Notes under the pieces: generated by a model | What the model saw: the letters and a program-made list of their open reading frames with translations, nothing else | What the model was told of the DNA's origin: nothing | Database searches by the model: none | Translations under genes and position numbers: made by a program | Shown here: piece after piece, positions 19,548-29,500 of the stretch | How the letters are laid out: each line of letters starts with the position of its first letter | Numbering within the stretch: position 1 is the first letter of the stretch | Source of the DNA: Cladosporium sp. IMV 00045 | Lineage: Eukaryota > Ascomycota > Dothideomycetes > Cladosporiales > Cladosporiaceae | Direction of reading: 5' to 3' | Length of the DNA: 64,000 nucleotides | Assembly (NCBI GenBank): GCA_001931905.2 | Contig: MSJI02000240.1 | Location: forward strand, 1-64,000

Positions 19548-20615
19548 TTAAGGTCCCAACTCGGGCGGCCCTTGCTCCTGTTCGACGAGCCATTCCATAA
19601 CGCTCTCATAGCAGAGCACGAATTGGCGTAAGCTTTGAACCATACTGAGGCGCTGGTGGCGGAAGTCCTCAACGGTCTTCTCGATGAGGTCGACATCGTC
19701 GTCGTTAATCCACGAACCCTCAACACTATCACGTGAAGGATCCTTCTTATCGAAGGAAGAGAAAGAGTCGAAGAAATCCTTGCCACCGCTGGAGGATTTT
19801 TTCGCGGGCGTGTTTGTATCAAGGTCCATGGGCGAGGCCAGGCGATTTGATCGGGTAGGAGTAGCAGGCGTGGGACCTTGTAAGGCACCGAGTCGGCGGA
19901 TTCGTTGCCGTTTGAGCATGTCGATAACTGAGCTGACCGTGCAGAATGTTCCCGTGCGACCACAGCCAGCAGAGCAATGAACCATTACGGGTCGAGATTC
20001 AGCAGGCTCGGGTTCCTTTGAGGTGGTCTTATTAGTAGCGCAGACGACTGCATCACACTGTTCCACCAGACCAAGCAGATGAGCTGGATGAGCGGGTGCG
20101 CCAAAGTCGGGCCAAGAAGAAAACTGTAGCTGAGTGATCTCACGCATACGCTCAAAAGGTCGTTGTTCGTGGCGAAGGGAGAATTTTCGAACGGTGACAA
20201 ATGGTTGCTCTCCATTCGGCTTTTCATCTTTGTGGTCTTGAGGTGCAAGTGGAATGTTGGCGGGGTTGGTCGAAGAACGTCGGGCAGCAGACGGGCGCTT
20301 TTTGTGTCGGTGAATCTTTGCAGGCTCGAGAGACGCCCTCTTCTCTGACAGGAACTCCAGTTGTAGCGGGCCATACTGGCTTTGATCCCAGTAGTTATGG
20401 GCCTTGACCTGAGCTCCTTCCTTCTCCGCGGTAAGCATGACAATTACCCGAACATCCTGCTGCCAGACAACGTTCCAGAAATCGTCGAAAGTCGCCGGTA
20501 TAGGTGCCTGAGTTGAGATGAATCGCTTATGGCTCAAAGACGCTTTAATGTGATTGGCGTTGAAGTAGTCGCAGTCGTTTCTGGGCACGCCTTCTAGTTT
20601 CACACGGGAGTGTTC
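19548..20615 (-). CDS. Protein tyrosine phosphatase, 3' part only, cut by the gap (copy 1)
   Basis: The frame runs from the edge of the N run (20615) to a stop at 19548 and encodes most of a PTP catalytic domain: KLEGVPRNDCDYFNANHI, the FDDFWNVVWQ helix, the WPD loop (SSWPDFGAPAHP) and the catalytic P-loop HCSAGCGRTG. The N-terminal two thirds, including the rhodanese-like domain seen in copy 2, are missing because the assembled sequence stops here. The stop codon is seven codons earlier than in copy 2: GAA after PPELGP is TAA here. There is no evidence that this is a true truncated gene; it is best read as a partial gene at a contig end. Confidence 0.9.
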   Translation of the reverse strand, partial: EHSRVKLEGVPRNDCDYFNANHIKASLSHKRFISTQAPIPATFDDFWNVVWQQDVRVIVMLTAEKEGAQVKAHNYWDQSQYGPLQLEFLSEKRASLEPAKIHRHKKRPSAARRSSTNPANIPLAPQDHKDEKPNGEQPFVTVRKFSLRHEQRPFERMREITQLQFSSWPDFGAPAHPAHLLGLVEQCDAVVCATNKTTSKEPEPAESRPVMVHCSAGCGRTGTFCTVSSVIDMLKRQRIRRLGALQGPTPATPTRSNRLASPMDLDTNTPAKKSSSGGKDFFDSFSSFDKKDPSRDSVEGSWINDDDVDLIEKTVEDFRHQRLSMVQSLRQFVLCYESVMEWLVEQEQGPPELGP

Positions 20616-20635
20616 NNNNNNNNNNNNNNNNNNNN
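20616..20635. other. Assembly gap of 20 Ns
   Basis: A run of 20 undetermined bases. The left side breaks off inside the phosphatase gene; the right side begins at sequence matching position 3120, in the 3' region of an unrelated gene. Both ends of the two duplicated segments coincide with this gap. Confidence 0.99.
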
Positions 20636-21672
20636 TTTTGACTGTGACACAATTTTGTGTCTTTATGCGTTGATCATTTTATATATACACACGTCCCAAT
20701 TCATCGAATTGGTTTGACCAACCCCATCCGGGACATCAAAGATGCTCCGATGTGAAGAAGAAGAGATGTTATGTAGATTGAAGAAAGGAGAAGGGAATCT
20801 ATGTTGTACATGTCCAACAACTAACTTCATATTTTTCTTTTATGATTCTTGGTATCCCTTTTGTCATTGCTTTGGGGACAACAATGCGATGAATTGATCA
20901 TTCTCCTTCTAGTTCCTTGGCCTCGGTATCCAAACTCGGTGGCGGGAATACCGACTGGGCTGGCCAGATGGAAGAACAGGAGGCGAAGAGGCTGAAATGG
21001 ACGCTTCGACCGATCTCTCACCACTCCACTGCCGACCGCTTTGCGATCTCATCTCCGCGGTGCGCGGTTCTAGATCCTTTATCGTGTCACTTCGATCTTA
21101 GTTGCCAGACCACTTCGTAGTTGCAGCCTACTCAAGTCTTCCGCCACAGCTTCCCTCCCAATGCGCAGTCGGATGGTCGGCCAAATTCAAACATATCGAT
21201 TTCCGTCCCGAGCGGTTGATGGGCTGCGAGATGGCACGGTGGAGTGGAATTTCCATGGTCATATAAACGGAACGGCGCCCTGCCGATCGGGTGGTTGGGA
21301 TCCAGACTGCATCTCATCAGCTCTGGGAGACCTGAGCTGTTTCTCAGAAGAGAGATTCCTCTTCTTGCTCGGTTGGCGCGTTTGGCTTTGGAGTGCAATT
21401 TTTGGTGAAGGCTTTGCGTCCTGTGGCTTTCCTTGGTGGGCGATGGAGGCGGCGGTTCCTTTCATGTTTTCTTCCTTTCTTCCTTTTCCAGGATTGGCGG
21501 AACGGGCGAGGTGTCTCGACCGCTCGTTGCGAGTGAGAGCGGGGATTCTTCCTGTTGCAAGGCTTTGCAGAGCGAAACATGAATAACATCTTTTCCCACT
21601 GGCAGATATGCCAACCTCAAACCCCTCCCCTCAGAAAACACCAGACCCGTACTGATCCCCTCCTCTTCCCCA
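20636..21672. other. Non-coding start of copy 2
   Basis: This matches 3120-4160 of copy 1 with many indels. It contains the 3' flank of a gene whose coding part (the counterpart of 2083-2925) is absent on this side, as expected if a contig starts here. No reading frame is kept between the copies, so I see no gene. Confidence 0.6.
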
Positions 21673-22440
21673 TCAAACCCTCCCCCTCCTCTTCCCCGCC
21701 CCCTCCCCATCCTCCCAAACATCCCACAACCCCCTCTCTCTCTTCTTCTGCATCCCCTGCACGATCCTGTCCGGCTTACTCCCCTTCCTCCAATCCCAAC
21801 AGCTCAAGCCGACGCTCGGCACGCGCCTCGCCAAGTCCTGCTGGATCGCCGTCTTGCCGTCCACCATGAAGCGGCCGTGGTACTCGTTGCGGTCGATGAG
21901 GTCGCGGAAGGCCGCGCGCGCGGGGTCCGCGATAATTTGGAAGATGCGCGAGGGCGGCGGTTGGGCGTGTTGCGAGGGTGGGAGGAAGGGGAGGGTTGGT
22001 GGGGGGCGAGGCGCGGTGGGGAGACTGTGTGTGGAAGTGGAGAGGGAGCGGGTTTGTGATATACCGTAGGGGGCGGTACGTGGGGGAGGTCTTTCGGTCG
22101 TTGTTGTCGTCGTTTGTGTTGGCGTATGAGCAGCGTCGACAGCAGGCGCAGGTTCACGCTCGACTCTCTCCTCTTCCTCAAAACCCGCCTCCACAGGTCC
22201 CAGACGAAACCTGATAGGCGTGCGGTGTAGACACGTCTTGGCGGCGCTTTCGTCGCGGAAAATCACCAGGCTGGCGTTCGGGTGGGATAGGGTGTCGTAT
22301 TTGAGGTTTTTGAAGTATTCCACCTCGCCGAATTGCGAGAGTAGGCGCAGGACTTCGCGCGATTCGCTGATGTCTGAGGGTCGGGGTGTGATGCGGAGGT
22401 GGATTGCGCGGTTGGCGGTGGAGCGGGAGAGGGAGGCCAT
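21673..22440 (-). CDS. RRM-like protein of unknown function (copy 2)
   Basis: A 255-residue counterpart of the 264-residue frame at 4161-4955, starting at the same MASLSRST. The RRM-like part (about 11-85) is almost unchanged. The linker has an extra Thr run, and the second conserved block (RIFQIIADPARAAFRD, GLSCWDWRKGSKPD) is intact. After DVWEDGEG the reading frame shifts relative to copy 1: this copy ends in a short KRRGRV tail, while the copy-1-like Gly-rich tail remains readable in another frame up to about 21600. The C-terminal tail is therefore probably unimportant for function, or one copy carries an indel error in the G/C-rich tract. Confidence 0.7.
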   Translation of the reverse strand: MASLSRSTANRAIHLRITPRPSDISESREVLRLLSQFGEVEYFKNLKYDTLSHPNASLVIFRDESAAKTCLHRTPIRFRLGPVEAGFEEEERVEREPAPAVDAAHTPTQTTTTTTERPPPRTAPYGISQTRSLSTSTHSLPTAPRPPPTLPFLPPSQHAQPPPSRIFQIIADPARAAFRDLIDRNEYHGRFMVDGKTAIQQDLARRVPSVGLSCWDWRKGSKPDRIVQGMQKKRERGLWDVWEDGEGAGKRRGRV

Positions 22441-22852
22441 TTTTTTGTTGCCTGCCCGAATGGCTGGCTTGTTGGTGGGCTTGGGGTGTGGTTTTGGTTT
22501 ATTTTGAGGGCATTGGAGTTTTGGGTTTGGGGAGGATGCGAGGAAGTCGAAAGCCGAGGCGGAGGGCGTGCTGGAACCTACGCCTGCCGATCGATGTAAG
22601 GTGAGATTGATGAGTTTCTCTGATACAAAAGATCAATAATGAGCCCAACTTGTCGGCCTTGCCAAAGGTTTATTCTGCAGTCTTCAGGATGTGCCTGTTG
22701 ACTTGGTAAAATCAAAATTTGTCATTCGTACAGCAACATACAAGATCCACTTCTGACAGCGCCTTAGCATGACGATTGATATCAATAAATGTCCTCGAAC
22801 TATGCCTATATAACTTCTTTTCATTTGAAATCTCATAAAAGAAATACCAATC
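22441..22852. other. Spacer between RRM-like and SDR genes (copy 2)
   Basis: The counterpart of 4956-5367. It holds the RRM-like gene promoter and the SDR 3' region. It shows scattered substitutions and small indels and no conserved open frame. Confidence 0.5.
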
Positions 22853-23641
22853 TCAAAGCTTCGACGGCATCCTCGTAGCTCCATCCAAACGGATACACTC
22901 TCCATTCAGCATGACATTCTCAACACAATGCCTCACCATAGCAGCAAAGTCCTCACCTTTGCCAGGTCGCTTGGGAAACTCCAGCACGCGCTCCAGTGAT
23001 TTCCGCACCTTATCACTCATCTGAGCCGTCATATTCGATTCGAAATAGCTGGGAGCGATAGTCATGGCGCGAATTCCCAAAGGCGCCAGATCGCGAGCCA
23101 GAGGCAGTGTGAGTGAGCGCACGGCGCCTTTGCTCGCTGCGTAGGCGACTTGGCCCGGTTGTCCGTCGTAGGCGGCGGACGAGGAGACCATCACGATCAC
23201 ACCTCGCTCTTTGTCGGGTTCGGTGGGATCGTTGGCGGCGAGCATTGGTAGGCAGAGACGGATCAGGTCTAGGGTGCCGCGGATGTTGATGTTCAGGACA
23301 AAGTCGAGGGCTTCGATGGAAATCGGGTTGTTGTGGCGGTCGATGAGTTTGCCGGGAGTGCCAACGCCGGCGGCCGGGATGATGGCAGCGAGGGGCTTGT
23401 TGACCTCTTTGATCCATTTGCTGGCGGATTTCACGGCGGACTCGACGGAGGAGGTGTCGGAAACGTCCACTTCGAAGAAGCTGGCTCGCGAGCCTAGCTC
23501 TGAGACGATTTTTGCGCCATTGTCTTCGTTCAAGTCTAGGATTGCGATGTAGCCTCCGCGAGAGTGAAGGTCGCGGGCGGTGGCGAGCCCGAGTCCCGAT
23601 GCGCCGCCTGATATGATGAAGGACCTGTCTTTGACGTGCAT
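22853..23641 (-). CDS. Peroxisomal short-chain dehydrogenase/reductase, HSD10-like (copy 2)
   Basis: A 262-residue protein nearly identical to the one at 5368-6156; by eye it differs at only a few positions, such as MHVKDRS for MHIKDRS, LNED for LNQD and AANDPT for AANNPT. GGASGLG, the catalytic Tyr167/Lys171 (GQVAYAASKGAV) and the C-terminal SKL peroxisomal signal are all kept. The start is the ATG of MHVKDRS at 23641; an upstream in-frame TTG would add seven residues but is not a credible eukaryotic start. Strong conservation beside a faster-changing spacer indicates purifying selection on both copies. Confidence 0.9.
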   Translation of the reverse strand: MHVKDRSFIISGGASGLGLATARDLHSRGGYIAILDLNEDNGAKIVSELGSRASFFEVDVSDTSSVESAVKSASKWIKEVNKPLAAIIPAAGVGTPGKLIDRHNNPISIEALDFVLNINIRGTLDLIRLCLPMLAANDPTEPDKERGVIVMVSSSAAYDGQPGQVAYAASKGAVRSLTLPLARDLAPLGIRAMTIAPSYFESNMTAQMSDKVRKSLERVLEFPKRPGKGEDFAAMVRHCVENVMLNGECIRLDGATRMPSKL

Positions 23642-23663
23642 GATGACGACGAGGGATAGCAAC

Positions 23664-23975
23664 TCAGAAATACGTAGAACAGAGGGTCACGAGAAGATGA
23701 ATAGAAGCGTAGCAGAGCAGGATGAGCAAAAGAAAGATTCCTATTAAGATGAGTCCGTAGGCTGAGATGCCAAAGTATCCTTGACCAGAGAAATGGGAGT
23801 GATATGGTGCATTTGCACATGCGACGGTTGCTGCTGAGCTGGTGTGCCGAGGCACCGGTGATGATGAGCCGACCAGGTCGTCTGGTGCTGACGATGAGGC
23901 TCTTGCGAAGGATGCACCGCGCTTTTCTAATATGTCGAGATCTGCTGATTGTGAGGTGTAAGGGACTCGGTGCAT
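23664..23975 (-). CDS. Small single-pass membrane protein (copy 2)
   Basis: A 103-residue counterpart of 6179-6487, starting MHRVPYTSQS. It has one additional Val within the Ser/Ala run (an in-frame three-base insertion) and keeps the hydrophobic span LILIGIFLLLILLCYASIHLL. The last few residues differ. The distance to the SDR start is again 22 nt. The frame is open far upstream, but the upstream segment changes much faster than the part from this Met. Function unknown. Confidence 0.6.
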   Translation of the reverse strand: MHRVPYTSQSADLDILEKRGASFARASSSAPDDLVGSSSPVPRHTSSAATVACANAPYHSHFSGQGYFGISAYGLILIGIFLLLILLCYASIHLLVTLCSTYF

Positions 23976-24346
23976 TGCATACTGACGAGAGACCTCTCCA
24001 ATATGTAATTTGTGAGAACACCCAAGGGTTGATTGAGTGAGGTCGGGCAGCGGGCAACTCACAAGCAAGCACGTCTCACACTTCGCGAACTTCACTGCTG
24101 AGCGGAGGCTCCGACGTCCTGTACAGCATATCGATTCACTTCTTCGAACTGCACTCAACACACGACCCAGCACCCTCATTTGTGAAGACACTTTGGCGAC
24201 GCTCTCATCAGAACGACTACACCTTACCTTGAAAAAGCTCCTAATCGCGACAATCCTTGCGCCCCTCATCGCCCGCAGCCCAAATCGCGACTGCTCCAAA
24301 AACCCACCCACTGCCGCGCGCAAACCACCTCAAGCCACAAATCACC
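23976..24346. promoter_or_regulatory. taf9: Divergent promoter region, membrane-protein ORF / TAF9 (copy 2)
   Basis: 371 bases, exactly as long as in copy 1. The block containing CATTTGTGAAGACACTTTGGCG (about 24177-24198) is unchanged. One of two possible AG acceptors seen upstream of the small ORF in copy 1 (TTCTCACAG) is lost here, whereas the nearer CGTCAG is kept. Confidence 0.5.
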
Positions 24347-25090
24347 ATGGCATCACCTCAACTCCAAAACGGGCAACCATCAACACCACCCGCCTCCGAC
24401 CCCGCCAACAAACCCGATGCGCAAGCCGCCAAACCCGACCCCGACGCGCCGCTCACATCGCAACAAGACGACGGGCTGAGCAAGCGGCCTCGCGACGCGC
24501 GCCTCATCCACACCGTGCTGCAGAACCTGGGCGTGCAAAACTACCAAGAGCGTGTGCCTCTGCAGCTCCTCGACTTCGCCTACCGCTACACTTCCTCCGT
24601 GCTCTCCGACTCGCTGCGCCTGAGCGCCGAGGGGTATACTTCTTCCGCGCAGGAGAAGCGCAAGGCTGCTGCGACTGATGACGGGAGCAATATCACGGTC
24701 ACGGCACTGAGGCAGGCGATTGCGAGTAGGCAGGGGTATGCTTTTGAGCCGGCGCTGCCGAAGGAGTTCATGATGGAGCAGGCTACGGAGAGGAATCGCA
24801 TTGCGTTGCCGAAGGTTGAGAGGGGTTATGGCGTTCAGCTGCCGGAGGAGAAGTACTGTCTTACCGGTGTCGGCTGGAGTTTGAAGGAGGAGTGGGACTC
24901 GGAGGAGGAGGAAGAGCCTAAAGTAAACGGCAACGCTGCCGCTGCGCCACCTGCTGCCAAGGAGGACGAGGAAATGGGTGGAGTGGACGGCACCGGCGAG
25001 GAAGAAGGCGACGACGAGGGTGAGGGCAAGATGGAGGACATCTTCGGTGAGAGCGCGGGCGACGGCGACGAGGTGATGAAGGAAGATTAG
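24347..25090 (+). CDS. taf9: TFIID/SAGA subunit TAF9 (copy 2)
   Basis: 247 residues, same length and start as copy 1 (the frame is open 30 codons upstream, but the shared ATG at 24347 is used). The histone fold (RDARLIHTVLQNLGV to TSSVLSDSL) is identical to copy 1; the few changes lie in the disordered N-terminus and around residue 108 (AATDD against ALNDD). The acidic tail is retained. Role as in copy 1: a core TFIID and SAGA subunit pairing with TAF6. Confidence 0.95.
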   Translation: MASPQLQNGQPSTPPASDPANKPDAQAAKPDPDAPLTSQQDDGLSKRPRDARLIHTVLQNLGVQNYQERVPLQLLDFAYRYTSSVLSDSLRLSAEGYTSSAQEKRKAAATDDGSNITVTALRQAIASRQGYAFEPALPKEFMMEQATERNRIALPKVERGYGVQLPEEKYCLTGVGWSLKEEWDSEEEEEPKVNGNAAAAPPAAKEDEEMGGVDGTGEEEGDDEGEGKMEDIFGESAGDGDEVMKED

Positions 25091-26584
25091 ACGGGCGGGC
25101 GGGTCAGGCGAATGCTTGAGAGCCCTTTGTAAAGTTGTCCTTTATTTAGCGCAGGCGTTGGCGGGTTTCTCTATCAATCATCACATACCCAAGAGCAAGA
25201 GTATTCAGCTTGGAAATTTTGCTTATGCGGTAGGAACATATGCTCATCTTCTGTCGGGTTCATTATATGCTTCATCGTTGCTTGACGTATAATAGATCCG
25301 CTTCTTCGCAAACCGTTGCAAAAACGTTCTACAGTTCTTTCGGACAACGTACGGCATCTATCGATACCTTGTGAACCTCTCATTGTTTCCTTTGCCTTCC
25401 CATACCCTCGCTCGATCCGGAAAGTGCAGTAGCATCATTTCCTTGATTTGGCTATTCGAGGAAGTCCAACTGGTTTCGAACTGGTGCTACTCGTAGCATA
25501 AATAGGAATAGGCAGTGGTGTGTTGAGCTGCTGTGATTAATTGCCCTGCTGCATTGGCTCTGCTGCATGTCGAACCGGGCGGCAGTCGAGCAGCGACTTT
25601 CTTCATGACAGAACATAACATCACAAGATTGACCTGATGTGTGGGTACAGTAGTGATTGACAAATCATTTCGAACCGACGATGACAAGATCCGATGGTCA
25701 TGCTCATCGTGAATTCGTCCACTCGCCATACGTTCATCAATTTCTGACAGTTGAGAGATACATCATACTATACTCTGCAACAACCGAAGCGGCTTTCCAT
25801 TCAGGCACTGAACAGAACTCGGACGAAGATAGGAGGCAGGTACTACATACATCGTCATATGTCGCTTGTCGATGTGGGTATTCTTCACGGGCAGAGGTGG
25901 ATTCGGCTGTGAGTTGTAATCCCGGCACAGTGGAACAGGCACGACCCAATTGACCCTAACTGGCTATAACCCGCGTAACCCTTGATCGCCTACATCCCTG
26001 CAAGCGCTAGAGACAGCTCCAGTTTGATTTGACATACCAGCATTGCTGTGAAGAAAGGAAGAGGGAGATATGTGGTTGGCACTTACGAGCAATGAGACAC
26101 CTGGAGTAATTGCTCGACGAGATTCTCCTCCTTTCGCCAGGATTCAAGGCCTGCCAACAAGTATACCTAGGAAATAACAATATCGTAGCGAATCCTACCG
26201 ACCAGCATGTTCCAGCTAGCTCGAGACTTTAAATTGCCATCAACGCTTCTGGCGCACGGAAGGCGTTTGAGCTCCCGCAGCTCTGTCAGGATCCAAGCGC
26301 AGGTACACCAATCATACCCCAGGCCTGGCGCTTCCAGCGACATCTAACTCTCCCTCACCACCGTGAAGAACGACAGCACATCGATCCCACTGACCGCCTG
26401 CAAAACGCCGCTCTGTCGCAGACTGAGACAAGTTGCCTGACCAGCTCTCGACCGCTTTCAACCCTCGCCATACCATTAACATCCGCAAATACATCTCCCT
26501 GCGCCATGCGACTCTGATCGCTCCCATTGTATCCTATACGATCCTACCGCAGCCCTCGCACAACCGGGATCGTGACGAGTCAAG
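25091..26584. other. Spacer between TAF9 and DOCK genes (copy 2)
   Basis: The counterpart of 7603-9091. It has many small indels in 25100-25850 and high similarity from about 25850 to the DOCK start. No open frame is conserved between the copies here. Confidence 0.5.
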
Positions 26585-29500
26585 ATGCCCTGGCAGCCAC
26601 TGCCCGCAGTCGCCTTTGCGATCTGCACATACCCCTTCGATGCGACTCAACCTCAAGACCTCCCGCTTCAGGTCGGCGACCATATCTACATCATTGAACA
26701 AGGAGGTAAGAACCAACAATGGTACCGTGGATATTTGGTCGCGGCGCCCTCGCTGCTCGCCGGTCTCACGAAGAAGCGAGGCCAGCAATTAGAGCATCGC
26801 GTGTTTTCTGGCATATTCCCTCGCAATTGCGTCGAGGTCAGGGAGCTCCTCGGGGAGAACAAGAGGCCTGAGACTCCGACAAGCCCACTGTCACCCGAGA
26901 ACACCGAGGATGGAGACATCATGGAGAAAAGAAAGAGCCAGAAGCTACACGCAAGACGACTGAGCAGAGCGCACAGCAGAAAGAGAAGCCAATCCAACCT
27001 CAGAGACAAAGCGAATGTAAACGGAGTCGACTTGGAACGCAACCCTCTACCGCGACTTCCAGGCGCACCCAAGCCACCTGCGCCGGTGCCATTGCTCAGG
27101 GTAGGCGACGAGACGGTGCAGTCAGCTGAGGAGCCTCTGGTGGACGAGATTGCATCTTGTTTGCGTGAATGGCACGATGCTCGGCTTCACGATCTACTGC
27201 TTGCTCGCGGCTATAGCCCGCTTGGCCAAGTACAAGACCTCATCAAACGTTTGGACATGAGCCGACAACAGCTAATGCACGATGTCATGACGACTAGAGA
27301 GTTGAAACGTCTGCGTGAAGATACCGTTTGGGACCTGGTAGCGGGCAACAAGTTCCTGAGCGATGAGGTTGTTGTGCGCAGCTGCCCAGGGAAAGGTCGC
27401 ATTCTGACGGCGGAGGACTCTGTGATCGAGATGACCAAGGATCAAGCCAACATGAGCATCCTAGACCGACCTCCCAGACCTTCAGCGGACATGCACATGC
27501 TATACCATATCTTGGTTGATGTCACGAATTTCGTGTCAACCTCGAAGACACCAGCTACGCTCCAAATGCACCTCTGCTCGAAGGAGTTTGGCGAGAAACC
27601 GAAGCCCCTGACCGAGAACTATGCGATCGCACTGCCAATCATCGACGACGATTCCAAACACTCCGAAGATGAGCCCAAGACGCTCTTCGTGAATCTCAAT
27701 GCTTCAGACCTGGGCATTGGACAAGAAACCAACTCTTTGTACCTGGTTTTCAAGATTCTTCGAGATGAGCCGGTAAGGCAGACGCTTTCCCATCAACCTG
27801 CTCCGCAGCTGTCGACTCAATCTTCGATGTCATCGATACCAAAAACACGCAACAGCCTCAAAACCAGACGAAGCATATTTGGAAGTCAGCGGAAACCGGA
27901 GGGCCGTCCTGGTACTGCAAACTCAGAGCGGCCTCAGACAGGTCACTCGAGCTCGTCTTTCTCCGAAAATCCCGTGCCAGAGAAGACTGTCAAGCGGACT
28001 GTCGGCGTTGGGGCCATAGATCTCACGAACGTCGCGCGTGAACAGTCCGAACTACGCAGAAGTGTCTCCATGTGGGTTCCCTCGACACCCTCTGACAGTC
28101 GCGACGACGAAGGCGCGGATTGGGATGATATCGTTCGCGAACTGGGTCGCAGCCCAACCGGCGGATTCACCAAAGTTACTGACATCAAACGCTTTGACAT
28201 TTTTGCAACTGCGCTTCCATCTCTGGATCTGAACACTTTGATTCGCACTACGCCTACGCTACTACACAATATACACGCGACCCAGAAGCTTGGCTTTTCG
28301 GGAGTGCCATCCAGCCCAAGAAGTGACATCTATCTCACAATTACGGAGCCGCTCGTACCTAGGAACGCACAGTTGGCCCATTCGAAATTTGGAAATGTCC
28401 CCCTGAGTCAAAGATGCCAGACTTCACTCGCTAACCTGCAATTGACGCTCGAAGTACGCAAAGCCAGTGGAGAAAGAGTCGAAGACTGCATTTACACTTC
28501 ATCCAACCACCAAGGCCATATTGCATGGCGGACTACGGGTGTGGAACGGGGTGAAGCTTGGAATCAGACTATCAAGTTGTCAGTCCCTGCTGAGGATGTA
28601 CCTGGTTGTCACGTCGTTATGAGCATCGCGGACAGCCCGAACTTCCCATTTGCGCTTGCGTGGGTGCCGCTTTGGGAGAATGATGCCTTTGTTAGAGACG
28701 GAGAACACCACGTCTCATTGTACGTGTACGACGAATACAGTTCTAGCATGATCGGAGGCAAAGGTGCCTATCTGGCGCTGCCACCGTGGGCAAGGAAAGC
28801 CGACTTCACGCAAGCATCTGCGACTATGGTTTCGATCCAGACGTATCTGTGCAGCACGGAGTACTCGCAAGATCCCAACCTGCTCGGTCTCTTGAACTGG
28901 CGAGAGTTCCATGGCGAGAGGCTGGTTGAAATCCTCGACAAATTCTCGTTCGTGCCAGAGATTGAAATTGTGAAGCTTCTTCGCCAGGTCTTCCATGCCT
29001 TGTTTGAGATCCTGGACGAGTACGCTGACAACGCCACCTACGAGGACCTCGTCTTCTCGAACTTCGTCGTACTCTTCCTGGTGGCACGGGACCGTCGCTT
29101 TGATATGGAGAATGTGATCGAAGAGTATGCCATTACCCGTCACGATTGGCCGTTTGCCAGCCAATGCCTCATCCGAGCTTTCCACCGCTTGGTTGTCAGG
29201 CCACTGGACTCAGAATCTTCGAGAAAGCTCCGGGCTGCACTCAAAGTCGGTGACCAGATGTTGCGGCTGATTGTGGAGACCAGAGCTGCGCCGCCTGAGG
29301 AAGAGAATGAGGACGAAGCGATCGTTGATGATGATAACGACCGGCACCCGGATTTCGTACAGGACTTGCAGAACCTCTTCGTGGCCTTGATGGCTTTGAT
29401 GCGCAATCCTATGCCCGTTCTGCTCGGCACCCAGACTCTTGTCATCCAGCACTTTCATTCTTGGCTTCCGGAGCTTTCATCTTTCATGAACCCCTCCGAA

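Larger units (their letters stand above)
3120..20615. repeat. Copy 1 of a 17.5 kb direct duplication
   Basis: This segment aligns from end to end, in the same orientation, with 20636-38141. Gene order, gene lengths and most intron positions match. Examples: TAF9 is 247 aa in both, the DOCK GEF 1973 aa in both, and beta-mannosidase 946 aa with six exons of identical length in both. By eye the DOCK proteins differ at about 22 of 1973 positions, and most nucleotide differences are at third codon positions. The right end falls inside the phosphatase gene exactly where the N run begins. The left end lies in ordinary sequence of the 3' region of the gene ending at 2925. See the first finding for interpretation. 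Confidence 0.95.

Noticed and set aside
20616..20635. Breakpoint of a genuine tandem duplication truncating the phosphatase
   Set aside because: Both copy ends coincide with the N gap and the full-length gene is intact in copy 2; a contig-joining artefact is simpler.
23642..23662. Seven-residue N-terminal extension of the copy-2 SDR
   Set aside because: It would start at TTG and has an in-frame stop in place in copy 1; the shared ATG gives the normal SDR N-terminus.
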